A stretch of 64,000 bases of DNA, taken from NCBI GenBank assembly GCA_036936605.1, contig JAUPFV010000005.1:883001-947000 (forward strand), written 5' to 3'. The notes beneath the pieces were generated by a model. The model was not told the origin of the DNA and ran no database searches. It was given only the letters and a program-made list of their open reading frames with translations. Below are positions 1 to 10,552 of the stretch, piece after piece. This DNA comes from Limnanthes douglasii subsp. nivea. Its lineage: Eukaryota > Streptophyta > Magnoliopsida > Brassicales > Limnanthaceae. The first letter of the stretch is position 1, and every line of letters begins with the position of its first letter. The position numbers were made by a program, and so were the translations under genes.

Positions 1-1401
1 CAAAAAAATCTTTAACGAGTTTTAAGTCTAAATTTACTAAAGATTTCTTATAATCAAAATTCACCCATTATTTTCTTTGTCCCTACCGTTAAATTCCAAA
101 AATTAATATGGCGGTCGATAAAAAATCCAAAACAAAAGGAAGAGGAAGTCACGAGTTCAAATACTACTATCTCCCAAGCATACTTCATAGTAGAGCTTTG
201 AAGGCTGTTGGAATGATCACCACCATTAGGTCTTCACTCATCCATCTATATAACTCAAACAAACCGTTGTTTTCATTCGGAAATCAAAACTATTTTTTTC
301 TTATTTTTCTATTATATATAACTATTTCAGGAGGTGGAACCAAGTACTGTTTGTAAAGCCGTAAAGGTTTTGAAAAAAATTGATTAGACAAAACAAATTA
401 TGCTTTTTAAGTCCGAAACTTGAAATTCATTTAGATTAAGATTTTTCAAATTCACAATTATTTTCTTTCATTACTCGTACCGTTTAAATACAAAAAATTA
501 ACATCGTTGTAAGTAAAATTTAATTCGCGTTCGGGATTTCAGAAAAAATTGAATTGCAAGTGTGAATAAAAGAATACTTATTCTTTTTAGGTATAAAAAT
601 GGTTCAAGTCGTAGCGGGGCGGACCAGATTAGGTTCGAGTAAAAAAATGGAGGTCCAAACAGGTGATCAGAATCCGACTTATTCTCATCCGGAATTATAA
701 TAAATGTAAATATTTATAGTATTGATAATTATATTTTTATTATTAGTTAGTTGATTAAATTTATGGGATTTATACCAATTAGGGTATAAAATGTTTACAA
801 TTTACCAATATAGTGTTAAATAGATTTTACCTATATCTACCAAAATATGATTGTATTTGCTTAATAGTCCAAATTTAAATTTCAAATACAATTTTTCTCA
901 TAATAAGGTTGACAATGCGACTTCAAAATTAAGTAAGAGAATTCACCCCCTTTATATTTAGGGTTGCAATTGTTTTTTTTAGGGTAATTTGATATTTTCT
1001 TAAATGTGATGGATCTATTTGTACTATGGATCTTTTGTGGTATGATTTATTAAATACAAACACATATGAGACCCATTATGTAACTCTCCCCTGATATATT
1101 TATATATATTTATGTGTTTTGGATTTAAGATAAATGAACCCAACACTATTTTACTATTTTAAAGAAATAATGTCCAACATTTGGTTGGATTCTTAAATTT
1201 TATTCATTTAAATGAATTTTTAAATTGAAATGCACTTATTCAAAATTAATTTTTTTTCATTATTTGTAATGTTATATACAAAAAATTAATATTGTTGCAA
1301 GTAAAATTACGATCACCATTACACGCTTTTTAATTTTAGAAGAAAACTTACGGTTACTAATACAAATTCACCATTGAAAAAATATTGTAGTTCATCTTCT
1401 A
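1..1401. other. AT-rich intergenic DNA, no gene recognised
   Basis: No open frame here shows a family motif. An 82-codon frame at 108-356 (plus) is basic and low in complexity and has no recognisable domain, so I do not call it. The stretch is AT-rich with poly-A and poly-T runs. Confidence 0.6.
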
Positions 1402-1422
1402 TTTCAGTTCATCTTTCTTTAA

Positions 1423-1590
1423 TCATCTATTGTTTCCATCGTCATTTTTTTCACCATACGCTTCGAGCTCTTTGGTAAAAAATCGTAGTTGTTTATTCAA
1501 CCATTTCTTCATGATTTCCAACTCTTCATCTATTTCTTCCGATTTAATTTTGATTTTTCGAAATAAATTTTCAATTTCCTCAATATCCAT
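1423..1590 (-). CDS. Small open frame in the left foldback arm, unknown
   Basis: On the minus strand an ATG at 1590 opens a 55-codon frame ending at TGA 1423-1425. The peptide is charged and helix-prone, rich in Glu, Lys, Ile and Leu, with the segment KKWLNKQLRFF in the middle. It looks like a short coiled coil. No family is recognised. The inverted copy in the right arm encodes the same peptide with one stop. It could be a fragment of a host or transposon gene caught in the inversion, or chance. The 91-codon plus-strand frame covering the same bases (1430-1705) is treated as its shadow. Confidence 0.25.
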   Translation of the reverse strand: MDIEEIENLFRKIKIKSEEIDEELEIMKKWLNKQLRFFTKELEAYGEKNDDGNNR

Positions 1591-1974
1591 TATAATCAAT
1601 CAATATTATAATGTGAAAAAGTCTCTTTATATAGACTTAAGACAATTGAGTAATACTCTATTAATTACAAATAGTTGGTATAGTCAAATGATAGAGTCTA
1701 ATTAGTAATTTGTTATATTGTATTAAAAAGTTTAATTTCATAGTTCTAGGTATTGTATTCAAAACTAAATTTTGGTTGGTATAATTAGAACCAAAATTTA
1801 GTTCTATGAAATTAAACTTTTTATTACAATATAACAATTTATTAATTAGACTCAATCATGAGTATACCAACTATTTGTAATTAATAGAATATTACTCAAT
1901 TGTTGTAAGCTCTGCCCTGTATAAATAGCCTTTTTGTATTCTATTAGTTCACATTATAATATTGTTTGATTATT

Positions 1975-2136
1975 ATGGAAGTTGAAAATTTATTTCAAAA
2001 AATCAAAGTTAAATTGGAAGAAATAGATGAATAGTTGGGAATCATAAAGAAATGGTTGAATAAACAACTACGATTTTTTAACAAAAAAACTCGAACGTAT
2101 GGTGGAAAAAATGACGATGAAACAATCGATGATTAA
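1975..2136 (+). pseudogene. Inverted copy of the small charged frame, one stop
   Basis: An ATG at 1975 opens a frame that aligns codon for codon with most of the left-arm peptide and shares KKWLNKQLRFF. It has TAG at codon 20 and ends at TAA 2134-2136. The frame is otherwise kept, so this is a diverged inverted duplicate. Its function is unknown. Confidence 0.3.
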
Positions 2137-2149
2137 AGAAGATGAACTG

Positions 2150-2540
2150 AAACCCTAAATACCTATTTAGGTTTTGACCCTCCAGAATTAATAACACACC
2201 TATAAACAAAAATTATATATAATTTATGTTACCCTCATAGAGATTTTAGAAATATGTCACTCCATTTAAGGTCAAATGGATTTTTTCAAGTTTTGTTTAT
2301 TTTTCATTTTAAATTTAAGTTTTTTAAAAATCTGAAATCCCGAACGTTATTTTCTTTCAACAATGTTTATTTTTTTTGTCTAACTGTACAGGTAAACAAA
2401 TAAAAATATTGAAATTGTTGAATTTTAATTTTAAAAAACCTTTAAGTAAATAAATTTTAAGAGATGGGCCTAAAAAGCGATACGCTTATTTTATTTTGTC
2501 AGGTTCGGTAGTGCGCCTACATAATTTTATTTTATTTTAT
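2150..2540 (+). repeat. Dispersed direct repeat, copy 1 (partner at 5696)
   Basis: This copy begins AAACCCTAAATACC and ends near a TTTTA-rich tract. It aligns over its whole length with 5696-6118 in the same orientation. The partner has about 45 extra bases in the middle. No coding is visible. It could be a non-autonomous element or an LTR-like piece. The shared start contains a near-palindrome, AACCCTAAATACC followed by TATTTAGGTTT. Confidence 0.8.
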
Positions 2541-2695
2541 TTTAGTATAAACTTTTTATTTTCAATTTAATTATTTATCTTTTTTTAGTTATTTTGTTAT
2601 ATTGTGCAATGGCAAAAAATATGTTGTTTTTTAATTTAAATAAAATATGTTGGCAGAAAACTCTTTGAAGATATGTGTTGGTCATTGCACCATTA

Positions 2696-2910
2696 GATTG
2701 GCAAACTTCGAGGTAAAATTTTTTGACTATGAAGATTGACAAACTCCGATGAAGAATTTTTTATCTTTGCATATTAATAAAATCCAATAGAGAATTTTTG
2801 CCTATGAAGATCGACAAAATTCGATGAAGAATTCTTGACCTTTGAAGATTGATAAAATCCGATGAAGAATTCTTTGCCTCTAAAGATTGACAAAATTCGA
2901 TGAAGGGTTA
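2696..2910. repeat. Tandem repeat, about 38-bp period, 5.5 copies
   Basis: Units start near 2696, 2734, 2772, 2809, 2847 and 2885 with variants of GATTGACAAAATTCGATGAAG. Spacing is 37-38 bases. Units differ by several substitutions, so the array is old. Confidence 0.8.
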
Positions 2911-3179
2911 ATGAAAGCATTATTTAGTCTGATGAGAAAAGCATGGGCAAAACGACAGTTCTTGCTCAAATATTTTCATACGGACTAAGGGCTAGTGATA
3001 AGGGAAAAATTATGTAATTAGAGGAAATGAACAAAATAAAGGAATAATCTAGCATAAAGAAACTTCTTAGGAAAATATGATAATTATGTAAGATAAAAAA
3101 ATTATTTTGTAATTAATTGTATAAACGGATTACTTTATAATGAATTGTAAATTGGAGAAATAGACCTAATAACTTTTCT

Positions 3180-3404
3180 TTCTTTCTTTTTTCGGAGGGA
3201 ACCCGCAGCCGCTACTCAGAGTACAATGAGTGCGCACAGGGTAAAACCCTCAGTCTGACACGATAGCCTACAAACCAACGCCAGAAGGTAAATCACACAA
3301 GGTGACAGACTCAGCCGAGAAAGCGTATGTAGAGGGACTCGAACTCATGACCTTTGGTCACAAGCATACCATACTCAACCAACTCGGCTACCCCCTTGGG
3401 GGCA
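3180..3404 (-). mobile_element. tRNA-derived SINE with target-site duplication
   Basis: Read on the minus strand, the head has a pol III A-box-like TAGCCGAGTTGG and a B-box-like GAGTTCGAGTCCC. A tRNA-unrelated body follows, then a short A/G-rich tail (T/C-rich on plus, 3180-3192). It is flanked by near-perfect 15-base duplications, CCTAATAACTTTTCT at 3165-3179 and CCTAGTAACTTTTCT at 3405-3419. A SINE is transcribed from its internal promoter and copied by a LINE machinery in trans. A related copy lies at 57803-58105. The clear duplications suggest a fairly recent insertion. Confidence 0.9.
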
Positions 3405-3419
3405 CCTAGTAACTTTTCT

Positions 3420-4449
3420 AGATATGTGGGACCGAGAAAAATGCACTATAAAAGCACACCATCTACTTTGAAATGTCATCATCTACTTTGAAATGTGTTT
3501 AATTAGATCATTACTTTGTTTGTGACTTTCTCTCTATATTGTGTTTAATTTCTCTATCTATATTATCTTTAGTTACTTATTCAAAGATTTTGGGACTCCA
3601 AACATTGCTTTATCTACAAATTCTCTCTAAAATATTATTGGAATAATAATTTCTAATATTGAAGTACGATGAAAATCTAAAATTTCTAAAATAATTGCAC
3701 AAAATAATATTCATAATACAACAATATAACAATCGGACAATATTATTTCTTAACATATTTTATTAATTAGTACTTCAAGAAAAAAGCTAGCTAGTAAGCT
3801 ACTGAACCTTCAATAAGCTAATCCTTTTCTTTTTCTTTTTTGATAAAAATGAGGTAGTTAGTAAGCTAATCATGGAAAAATTTCTATGAGTTATAAGTTT
3901 TAACTTGTCATTGTGATTCAACCAGTCCAATGCAAAAACATTATGAGTTATTAACCATAACATAATGCAATCTTATCATTTGTTTGGTAGGTAGCAATTT
4001 ATTTGATGTAGTAGATCGAGGGGTATGCCTCTTTGTCGTAATCCAAGTAAAAATAAAAGTGGATATCTTAATATTATATGTATAAATTTTATTAGAAACT
4101 ACAAGCTCTAAAGTTTCAGAACCCATACTCGGTGAACATCGTGTTGACTGGTACGACAAAGAGACATTCCCATCCATCGATTACATTGTTACTTACCACA
4201 AGGTTGAGAAGGTTGCATTCGGTTACTTCTCGTGCTTTTCGCTTTTTACCAAACTTTTGGTAACCATAATGATTTAAAGGGTTAGATAGGAAAACTTTAC
4301 TGAAGCGACTCATAATAATATATATTAAAAAATGTGAGATTTTATGAATATATTTGATACTATAATTTGTCACTTGTTCATGAATAATTTGTTCTAAGAC
4401 AAAACATTTAACATGTTCGATGAAAAAAAAAAATCAAGTGCGTAATCAA
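3420..4449. other. Intergenic, no gene recognised
   Basis: The short minus-strand frames at 3941-4177 and 4116-4373 overlap each other in different phases and show no motif. I see no repeat of note. Confidence 0.5.
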
Positions 4450-4451
4450 TA

Positions 4452-4853
4452 TTTAAAGTGGTTTGGAATAATTATTATTTATTCCATTACATCGGATGAA
4501 AATGTTTAATTTGTTACAATGGTAGCATAAAGTACAAGAGATATATATTTTTAATTATATAAAATATTAAAAACAAGAGATATATAAACCTTTCCAAACC
4601 AAATGAGTTTCTATGTCAATCTATATAAAATAACAAGAGATATATAATCTATATAAAATAACAAGAGATATATAAACCTTTCCAAACCAAATGAGTTTCT
4701 ATGCCAATCTTTATAACCGATTTACCAGATTGGCATAAAAACTCATTTGGTTTGGAAAGGTTTGTTTATTAATATTTTATATAATTAAAAATATATATAT
4801 ATATCTTGCAACAAATTAAATCAGATGTAGTGGAATAAAAAATAATTAATTTT
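4452..4853. mobile_element. MITE-like foldback with an internal duplication
   Basis: The outer arms are AATTATTATTTATTCCATTA (left) and a reverse-complement match around 4820-4850. The inner arms are AAACCTTTCCAAACC near 4673 and GGTTTGGAAAGGTTT near 4749. The loop is about 4711-4727. The left arm holds a direct duplication of about 80 bases (near 4593 and 4660) that the right arm lacks, so it arose after the foldback formed. No transposase is present. Boundaries are approximate and I saw no convincing target duplication. Confidence 0.6.
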
Positions 4854-4951
4854 TCAAATTTAACTATAGTACAATAAAATTGAACTATCTAATACAATAT
4901 CAATAAATATTAATTAAATTCTAGAGCATTTTTTCCATTTAATTTAAATTG

Positions 4952-5036
4952 AAACTTCTCCATTTAAAAAACAAAACATAATAGTTTTGTTCTAAACTTC
5001 TTCATTTAAAAAACAAAACATAATAGTTTTGTTCTA
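4952..5036. repeat. 42-bp tandem duplication
   Basis: Two copies of a unit starting AAACTTCTCCATTTAAAAAA lie at 4952 and 4994. They differ at about one base in the first 40. Confidence 0.85.
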
Positions 5037-5695
5037 ATATAGTTTTTTATTCAAATTCAAGAAGAGAAGACAATTGGATTCATGAATTGAATCAGATTCG
5101 AAACTATACTATAAAGTAGAAATCCACATATAATCTTATTTTAATAAGAGAAAGAATTGCACATACCCGAAGACCTGGTTATATCCATTGCCAAGTTCGC
5201 TTTAACAGTGCAAACGGTAGCTATGTATAGCAATGTCTGTTCAAATGAAATCAATTAAGGTCCCTTCTAGGGTTAATCAATATACAATTTTTTTTATTGT
5301 TTTTGTTTTACCTCTTCGGCCCTTTCCCATTTCCCTTCCTCTCTGCATTTCCTTTCTTCTTTCTCTGCTTAATTTTTACCTCCTTCTAGAGTGCACTACA
5401 AGAATATCAACACAAACAAAGTAATTAAACCGAGAATCGTAAATTGAAGAATTGTTTTAGAGTTTTGAGAGTAATAGAGGGAACGACAACTTACTTTTTT
5501 CTGCTACTGCTTTTGTGGTTTGGTCAATAAGAAAGGTCTCCATTTGGTAGAAGCATACAATGTCTAGGGTTTGTGATGGAGCCAATTTGGTTTTATAAGT
5601 CTTTAGTACAAGGTAGAGTCCGTGGACTCGTATTCTCCTAAGGCCCAACCCAAGGTTAGAGTCCAAATTGTTTCTTGGACTCCTATTTCCAGCCC
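5037..5695. other. Intergenic, possible promoter-like elements only
   Basis: The minus frame at 5457-5666 and the plus frame at 5233-5424 show no motif. GGCCCAACCC and AGCCCAAACCCTAA near 5642-5705 resemble site II and telo-box elements of plant promoters. No coding sequence follows. Confidence 0.4.
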
Positions 5696-6118
5696 AAACC
5701 CTAAATACCTATTTAGGTTTTAACCCTCCACAATTAATAACACACCTATACACAAAAATTATATATAATTTATGTTACCCTCATTCAGATTTTAGAAATA
5801 TGTCACTTCATTTAAGGTCAAATGGATTTTTTTCTACCAACCAACCACAAACGTAATTTTTTCTCGCCTAATTTGTCCAGTTTTGTTTATTTTTCATTTT
5901 AAATTTAAGTTTTTTTAAAAACTGAAATTCTGAACGTCATTTTCTTTCAACAATGTTTATTTTTTTGTCTAACTGTACAGGTAAACAAATAAAAATATTA
6001 AAATTGTTGAATTTTAATTTTTAAAAACCTTTAGGTAAATAAATTTTAAGAGCTGGACCTAAAAAAGCGATATACTTATTTTATTTTGTAGTGCGCCTAC
6101 ATAATTTTATTTTATTTT
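5696..6118 (+). repeat. Dispersed direct repeat, copy 2
   Basis: This matches 2150-2540 in the same orientation from AAACCCTAAATACC onward. It carries about 45 extra bases around 5830-5878. The sequence before it is unrelated to the foldback that precedes copy 1, so the repeat unit starts at AAACCC. Confidence 0.8.
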
Positions 6119-6298
6119 GTAGTAACATTCTTGATATGATGATCCAATTATACAAGATTATTTATCGTAAAACCTAAATAAATAATCTATATCAATTTTT
6201 AATAATTTACTTTATTTGTTATTTGTAGAGATTAAATAAAATATTATCTTATAAATTATATTTCATTTTTGTTTCAGAATTTTTTTTATATTTGGATT

Positions 6299-6321
6299 TT
6301 ATATATATATATATATATATT
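6299..6321. repeat. (TA)n microsatellite
   Basis: About eleven TA units in a row. The 197-codon minus frame at 6249-6842 runs through it, which argues that the frame is not a real protein over this part. Confidence 0.9.
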
Positions 6322-6399
6322 TGTGTTCCTAAATCTTTTTTGTGTGGATTTTTTATCGCAATAACAAAAAAAAAAACAACCATCTCATTAGGAAAAAAA

Positions 6400-6690
6400 A
6401 ACAATCGATTTGCGATATGTCTTGTCAATTGTAGAAAGCAGTATGAGCCGTACCCATGGAAAAGTTCATGAAGCTTTCGGAATGAGGCTTTTCGAGCACA
6501 GTTTGTTTTAGTTCCTCGAATATTATCCTCACATTTGTATTGGTCTGACCACTTCAAGTTTTTTCTTTCTTCAATAGGTCGGTCAAAGGTGTTTTTCGTA
6601 TGTATCCTAGGATGAACAGTTAGTAGTACTTGATAAGACATATGAAAGATCTCAATTCTGGTACTTTTGTTATGACTGTCCCTTTCTGGA
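6400..6690 (-). pseudogene. Chromovirus pol scrap (RT-RNase H link), minus strand
   Basis: On the minus strand near 6560-6640 the frame reads TPLTDLLKKEKT. This is the segment that follows RT in Ty3/gypsy chromoviruses, where fresh template is joined to RNase H. A neighbouring frame reads EELKQT nearby. The text is broken by frameshifts and stops. It is inverted relative to the chromovirus remnants from 6788 onward, so a piece of the element has been flipped or comes from another copy. Confidence 0.5.
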
Positions 6691-6787
6691 TTACGTGGAT
6701 TTTGGCATCTTCTATCATAAGTTTTTCGCTGCTGATTTTGTGGCATAGGAAAAAAAATTCTTAGAAAATGAAAACTTTTCTTCGTTT

Positions 6788-7788
6788 GTGTATAGATCGT
6801 TCTCTTGTCGTGCTTGGAAAACGGTGCGCAAATGTTCCACATGTTCTTTCACCGTCTTGTTTCAATATATCATCAAAATATACAACAAGAAACTCGTCAA
6901 AGTATGGATGAAGTATAGCTTACTTTTGGTACACTTATTTTTGGTTTATATTAATGCACCTGCTACTTTGGAAGTCTCGTAGGTCACAAAATCGGCAGTA
7001 GGAAACTTATAATGGAAAAAGCCAAGATCCATGCCAAAGTACTGGAGTTGGGATATTTCCTAGATTTTATCAACTACTACCGACGGTTCATTCTAGGATT
7101 GATACCCACGAAAACAGCCCATTTTCCCGACCTATTGAAGAAATGAAGAACTTGAGATCGGTAAAACCAATGGATGAAACATTCAAGGAAATAAAACAAG
7201 TCGGAAGAGCCAGTCTTGAAACTTCTCAAACCAACACTACCATTTAAAGTGCACACTAAGGTTTGAGATTTTTCCATAAGAGGATTTTTGATGCAAGAAG
7301 ACACCCCATCACATTTGAAATTCGTAAAATGAGTGATGCAAAACTTCCTTGCAAAATTCAACTATGAGTATAAACCGGGAAAAGGCAACATCTTATAGAT
7401 ACACTCACTCGCAAGGCATAATTGACGAATCTTGCGAAAACCAGGACCATGTTAATGGGTTCGTATAAAGGTAGGATTGAACAAGGATCGAAATGTGAAA
7501 AGTATGGCGAGGTTCACACAATCAGGAAGGACAAGACCGTTTTGGGTTGAAGATGATTCACTTCGAGGAGAAGGGTCTACTTGACTCGGTGGTACAATTT
7601 CAATAGAGACATCATCAAGGAATTTCATGACTTGCGGTGGGCAGGTCACCCCGACACCCATCACACGTTATCCCTAGTTCACGAAAAGTTATTTTAGCAC
7701 AACTTCTTGATGACGTAGAGACATAACTGCGGAGGTGTCTTGTATGCCAACAAGACAAGATTGAAAAAAACAACCAGGCGGTCTTTTG
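6788..7788 (+). pseudogene. Chromovirus pol remnant, unit 1 (RT, RNase H, integrase finger)
   Basis: This is a degenerate Ty3/gypsy pol. It keeps NAPAT near 6953 (from the RT motif FGLTNAPATF) but then jumps straight to later sequence. The YLDD catalytic block present in unit 2 at 11599 is gone. Downstream are the RT-RNase H linker (near 7080-7200), RNase H scraps with RKMSDAKL near 7326, and the integrase zinc-finger part with GHPDTHH near 7650 and CQQDKIEK near 7746. The reading frame changes many times. It encodes no working enzyme. Confidence 0.75.
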
Positions 7789-7796
7789 GAACCACA

Positions 7797-8621
7797 AAAA
7801 ACAATCACAAGCTACTTTTTACTATCTTAGGAAAAATCGAACTCCATTTCAAATAAAATATTTAACAGACTAGTGATTAGATAAAGTTATTTCTTTTATT
7901 TTGTGTAACCAGAGATGACCTAGAATTATAACTAACATTGAGTATCCATTATCATAAACAGAGTATGTATTGTTTTTATTTCTCACCAATACCATTTGTC
8001 ACAAGAAATTGTACTTCACAAATAGACAAAATTAACCTTACATTAAAACTTAGTAAATTCCTTTCAATTTTCTTATATGAAGTTATTGCAATCAAATGTT
8101 CATAATTGCTTATATGTGAAAGACTAGTCTAACTTTTTGTACCGGTCATAACTTTTCAAGTTATTACCCCGAGTATTTCTAAATTAACTAACAAAGAATT
8201 ATCATGTTGAGTAACTAACCCTTTCACATCATCATTGAAAATTAAAAATGGTTTTGAATATCTATCCACATACAATAACGATTCTACAACAAGATGCAAC
8301 TCTAGAGATTTCATGTATCACATTCCACGAATTACGAGAAGTTCCAGCTAAATATCACACCATCTAAGAAAATGTTGATTTATAAATTATATCGAGCTAA
8401 AATCGTTTACTCGAAGATAGTAGATGGACTATGTATTTAATAACCCATGTTAAATTCATATAAAATTTACATTTTTTTATAACTCTTTAATTTATAAAGA
8501 GAGATAAGTAAGTTATTTATGGGACCGTATCAAATCTTCTATTTACAACAACCTTAATATGTTTATAAATCAAAATTAATTTAATCTTGGACCCTTAAAT
8601 AATTGACCATGCGTCTCAATG
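7797..8621. mobile_element. 0.83-kb insert in the integrase gene, unit 1
   Basis: The insert splits chromovirus integrase between the zinc finger and the catalytic core. GAACCAC at 7789-7795 and GAACCACT at 8622-8629 flank it, suggesting an 8-base target duplication. The inside is AT-rich without a gene. I saw no matching terminal inverted repeats, so the class is uncertain. The same insert sits at the same place in unit 2. Confidence 0.45.
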
Positions 8622-9060
8622 GAACCACTTCCGATCCTGGAGAGACCATGCGTCTCAATGGAATTTATCATATGCTTGCCTAACTCAGATGACTTTGGAA
8701 CGATTATCGTGGTTGTAGATAGGTTTACAAAAGTACGCAACTTTTTGCAGCTGCCTCACTAGGATGTACAGCCGACGAGGCAGCCAAATTGTTCTTCATA
8801 AACGCGGTGAAATATTGGAGGATCCCGAAAACATTGTGATCGATTGAGATGTACATTTCACGGGGTAATTTTAGACGGAGCTCTTCAAGCTAATGGGTAT
8901 CAAACTAAACTTTTCAACTAGTTTCCACCCTCAATCTGATGGGCAGATAGAGCGAATGAATGAACTATTTGAGCTGTACATTCGACATTATGTAAGTGTC
9001 AAACAACAAGATTGATCACAGTTACTCGATGTAGCTCAATTCTCCTACGAAGATTACAGT
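8622..9060 (+). pseudogene. Chromovirus integrase core remnant, unit 1
   Basis: The frames read pieces of a Ty3/gypsy integrase core: DDFGTIIVVVDRF near 8687, TELFKLMGIKLNFST near 8876 and SFHPQSDGQIERMNELFELY around 8920-8975, the block carrying the third catalytic acid. It ends with LLDVAQFSYED near 9020-9045. Stops and at least two frameshifts break it. The gene is dead. Confidence 0.75.
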
Positions 9061-9088
9061 TAAGGTATTCGTGTGTTGATTAGATTTT

Positions 9089-9226
9089 AGTAACAATGAA
9101 GAAAATAAATCTGATACGGCGTTAGAAGATATGCAGGTTACAAGAAATGTGAAAGAAGGATCTTGTGAAAACAACACTAGTAATGATGTCGTGATACTTC
9201 AAGAGGCTGCATCAGAGTCCAAATAA
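9089..9226 (+). CDS. 45-codon coding-like piece, unknown (unit 1)
   Basis: A frame open for 45 codons to TAA at 9224 follows a splice-acceptor-like TTGATTAGATTTTAG. The peptide is acidic and rich in Asn, Glu and Ser, starting SNNEENKSDTALEDMQ. The copy in unit 2 (13614-13751) has the same length with no indel and three amino-acid changes. It matches no transposon domain I know. It may be an exon fragment caught in the unit, or chance. Confidence 0.25.
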   Translation, partial: SNNEENKSDTALEDMQVTRNVKEGSCENNTSNDVVILQEAASESK

Positions 9227-10047
9227 GTTGTGCCGAAGGGATGCAAGCTATGACGACTCGTGATTAAGCTATGACGACTCGTGATTTTGTTAGTGTTCAA
9301 ATTTTGTAACTTGTACATGACATTGGTGTTGTAGAAGTATAACTCTCATGGTAAAGCATGACTTTATATCATTTTTACTACCTTGTTTTTAGGTGTGGAT
9401 TTTTTGTTTTTCTTTTACCCTTTATTATTAAATGCAATTAGTGGTACACTAGAAAGTAATATTATATTAAAAAATCTAAAATAAATACAATATTATGCAC
9501 ACCAATAAACCCAATTATTTTGTCCGATAAATAATGAAGATGATAATAGGTAGGCTCGGTGAGATTGCTTAATCCGTAATCCATTTCGTTTTTGTTAAAC
9601 TCGAAGAGTTTGGAATAATATATTAGTTTGGATAAAATATATCTTTTCATTTAAAGTCTTTGGGGTTCGGAATACTTATCATACCCATTTATTATTTATT
9701 TATTTATAAAATATATTTTTAATAATTAATTGTTTAATAAAGTATATAAAATATATTATAATAATAATATACCAAATATAAATCTTTAAACTTGGGACCA
9801 ATTTATAACTCCAGTAACAAATTTTATAAAAAAATTATTTATATTTATTTATATTTATTTTAATTTGTAATAAATTATATTTGTTTTTAAAATATGTAAA
9901 TTCATTTAAATATAAAACTTTTGTCTAAATTTATCCGACTAAATATTTATATTTGTGAAATAAATTTATGATTTTAATTAATTATAATAGTTATAAAAAA
10001 GATACCAACTGTTACCAAATTATAGCAATATAAATATTATGCTTGTA
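9227..10047. other. AT-rich non-coding part of unit 1
   Basis: There is no gene. A 21-base tandem duplication (AAGCTATGACGACTCGTGATT twice, about 9247-9288) is single in unit 2, so it is later than the unit duplication. Confidence 0.6.
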
Positions 10048-10310
10048 AGCATCTCCAATATAGTAGGTATATGAGACTAGATAGCAGATTTGAAGACTAT
10101 TAGTCATTCTTTTCTTTCCAGCAAATAATCTATTAGACTAGATATATTTACTCGCGTAATTTTAGGTAGGTATATTTACCGTGACAGTGGGTAATAAAAA
10201 ACTACCTTAATTATAAAAACACCGTTGAATTATATGCTAATCTAAAATTTTAGATTATGAAAATATTAGGTATATTTACCAAATTTTTAGAATAGCTGTT
10301 GGGGATGCTT
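10048..10310. mobile_element. MITE-like element, unit 1
   Basis: The ends are AGCATCTCCAAT and, reversed, AGCATCCCCAACAG. They form short terminal inverted repeats of the GAGCATCTCCAAC type seen in many plant MITEs. It is about 263 bases long and non-coding. GTA stands on both sides as a possible 3-base target duplication. The interior repeats GGTATATTTACC. The unit 2 copy is at 14524-14784. Confidence 0.6.
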
Positions 10311-10552
10311 GTATATTAGAGGATAATTTCTGTGTCTGTAACAAGATTTTTTAAACAATGAAAATGGTTGAAATATAAGTAAAAAAGAATGTTGCATTAA
10401 TCAGGTGCAAAAACATCGTTACTTAAGTAAACAATTTTTAATTTTTTTAGTTGTCACTTAAAAACAAATAATAATACGTTATCAATAAAAAATCCATTCC
10501 AAAATTGACAGTAAAAAATCAATATATATTTATTTTCATTAGTAAATAAATT

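Larger units (their letters stand above)
1402..2152. repeat. Long foldback (inverted repeat), arms about 365-375 bp
   Basis: Bases 1402-1777 read as the diverged reverse complement of 1789-2152, around an 11-base centre (1778-1788). The innermost arms are AACTAAATTTTGGTT and AACCAAAATTTAGTT. The outermost are TTTCAGTTCATC (left) and GATGAACTGAAA (right). Small indels and substitutions run through the arms, so the inversion is not recent. It could be a foldback transposon or an inverted duplication that gives hairpin RNA. I could not identify a target duplication. The right arm abuts a direct repeat that recurs at 5696. Confidence 0.85.

Noticed and set aside
1430..1705. 91-codon plus-strand frame in the foldback
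   Set aside because: It is the complement of the charged peptide that both arms encode on the other strand; Ser/Phe-rich text results from this.
3180..3404. tRNA gene
   Set aside because: Only A- and B-box-like blocks are present, with a long unrelated body, a tail and target duplications. No cloverleaf can be drawn. It is a SINE.
6249..6842. 197-codon minus-strand open frame as a protein gene
   Set aside because: It runs through a (TA)n microsatellite and poly-A tracts. The recognisable chromovirus text lies partly in another phase. It is treated as pseudogene plus chance.
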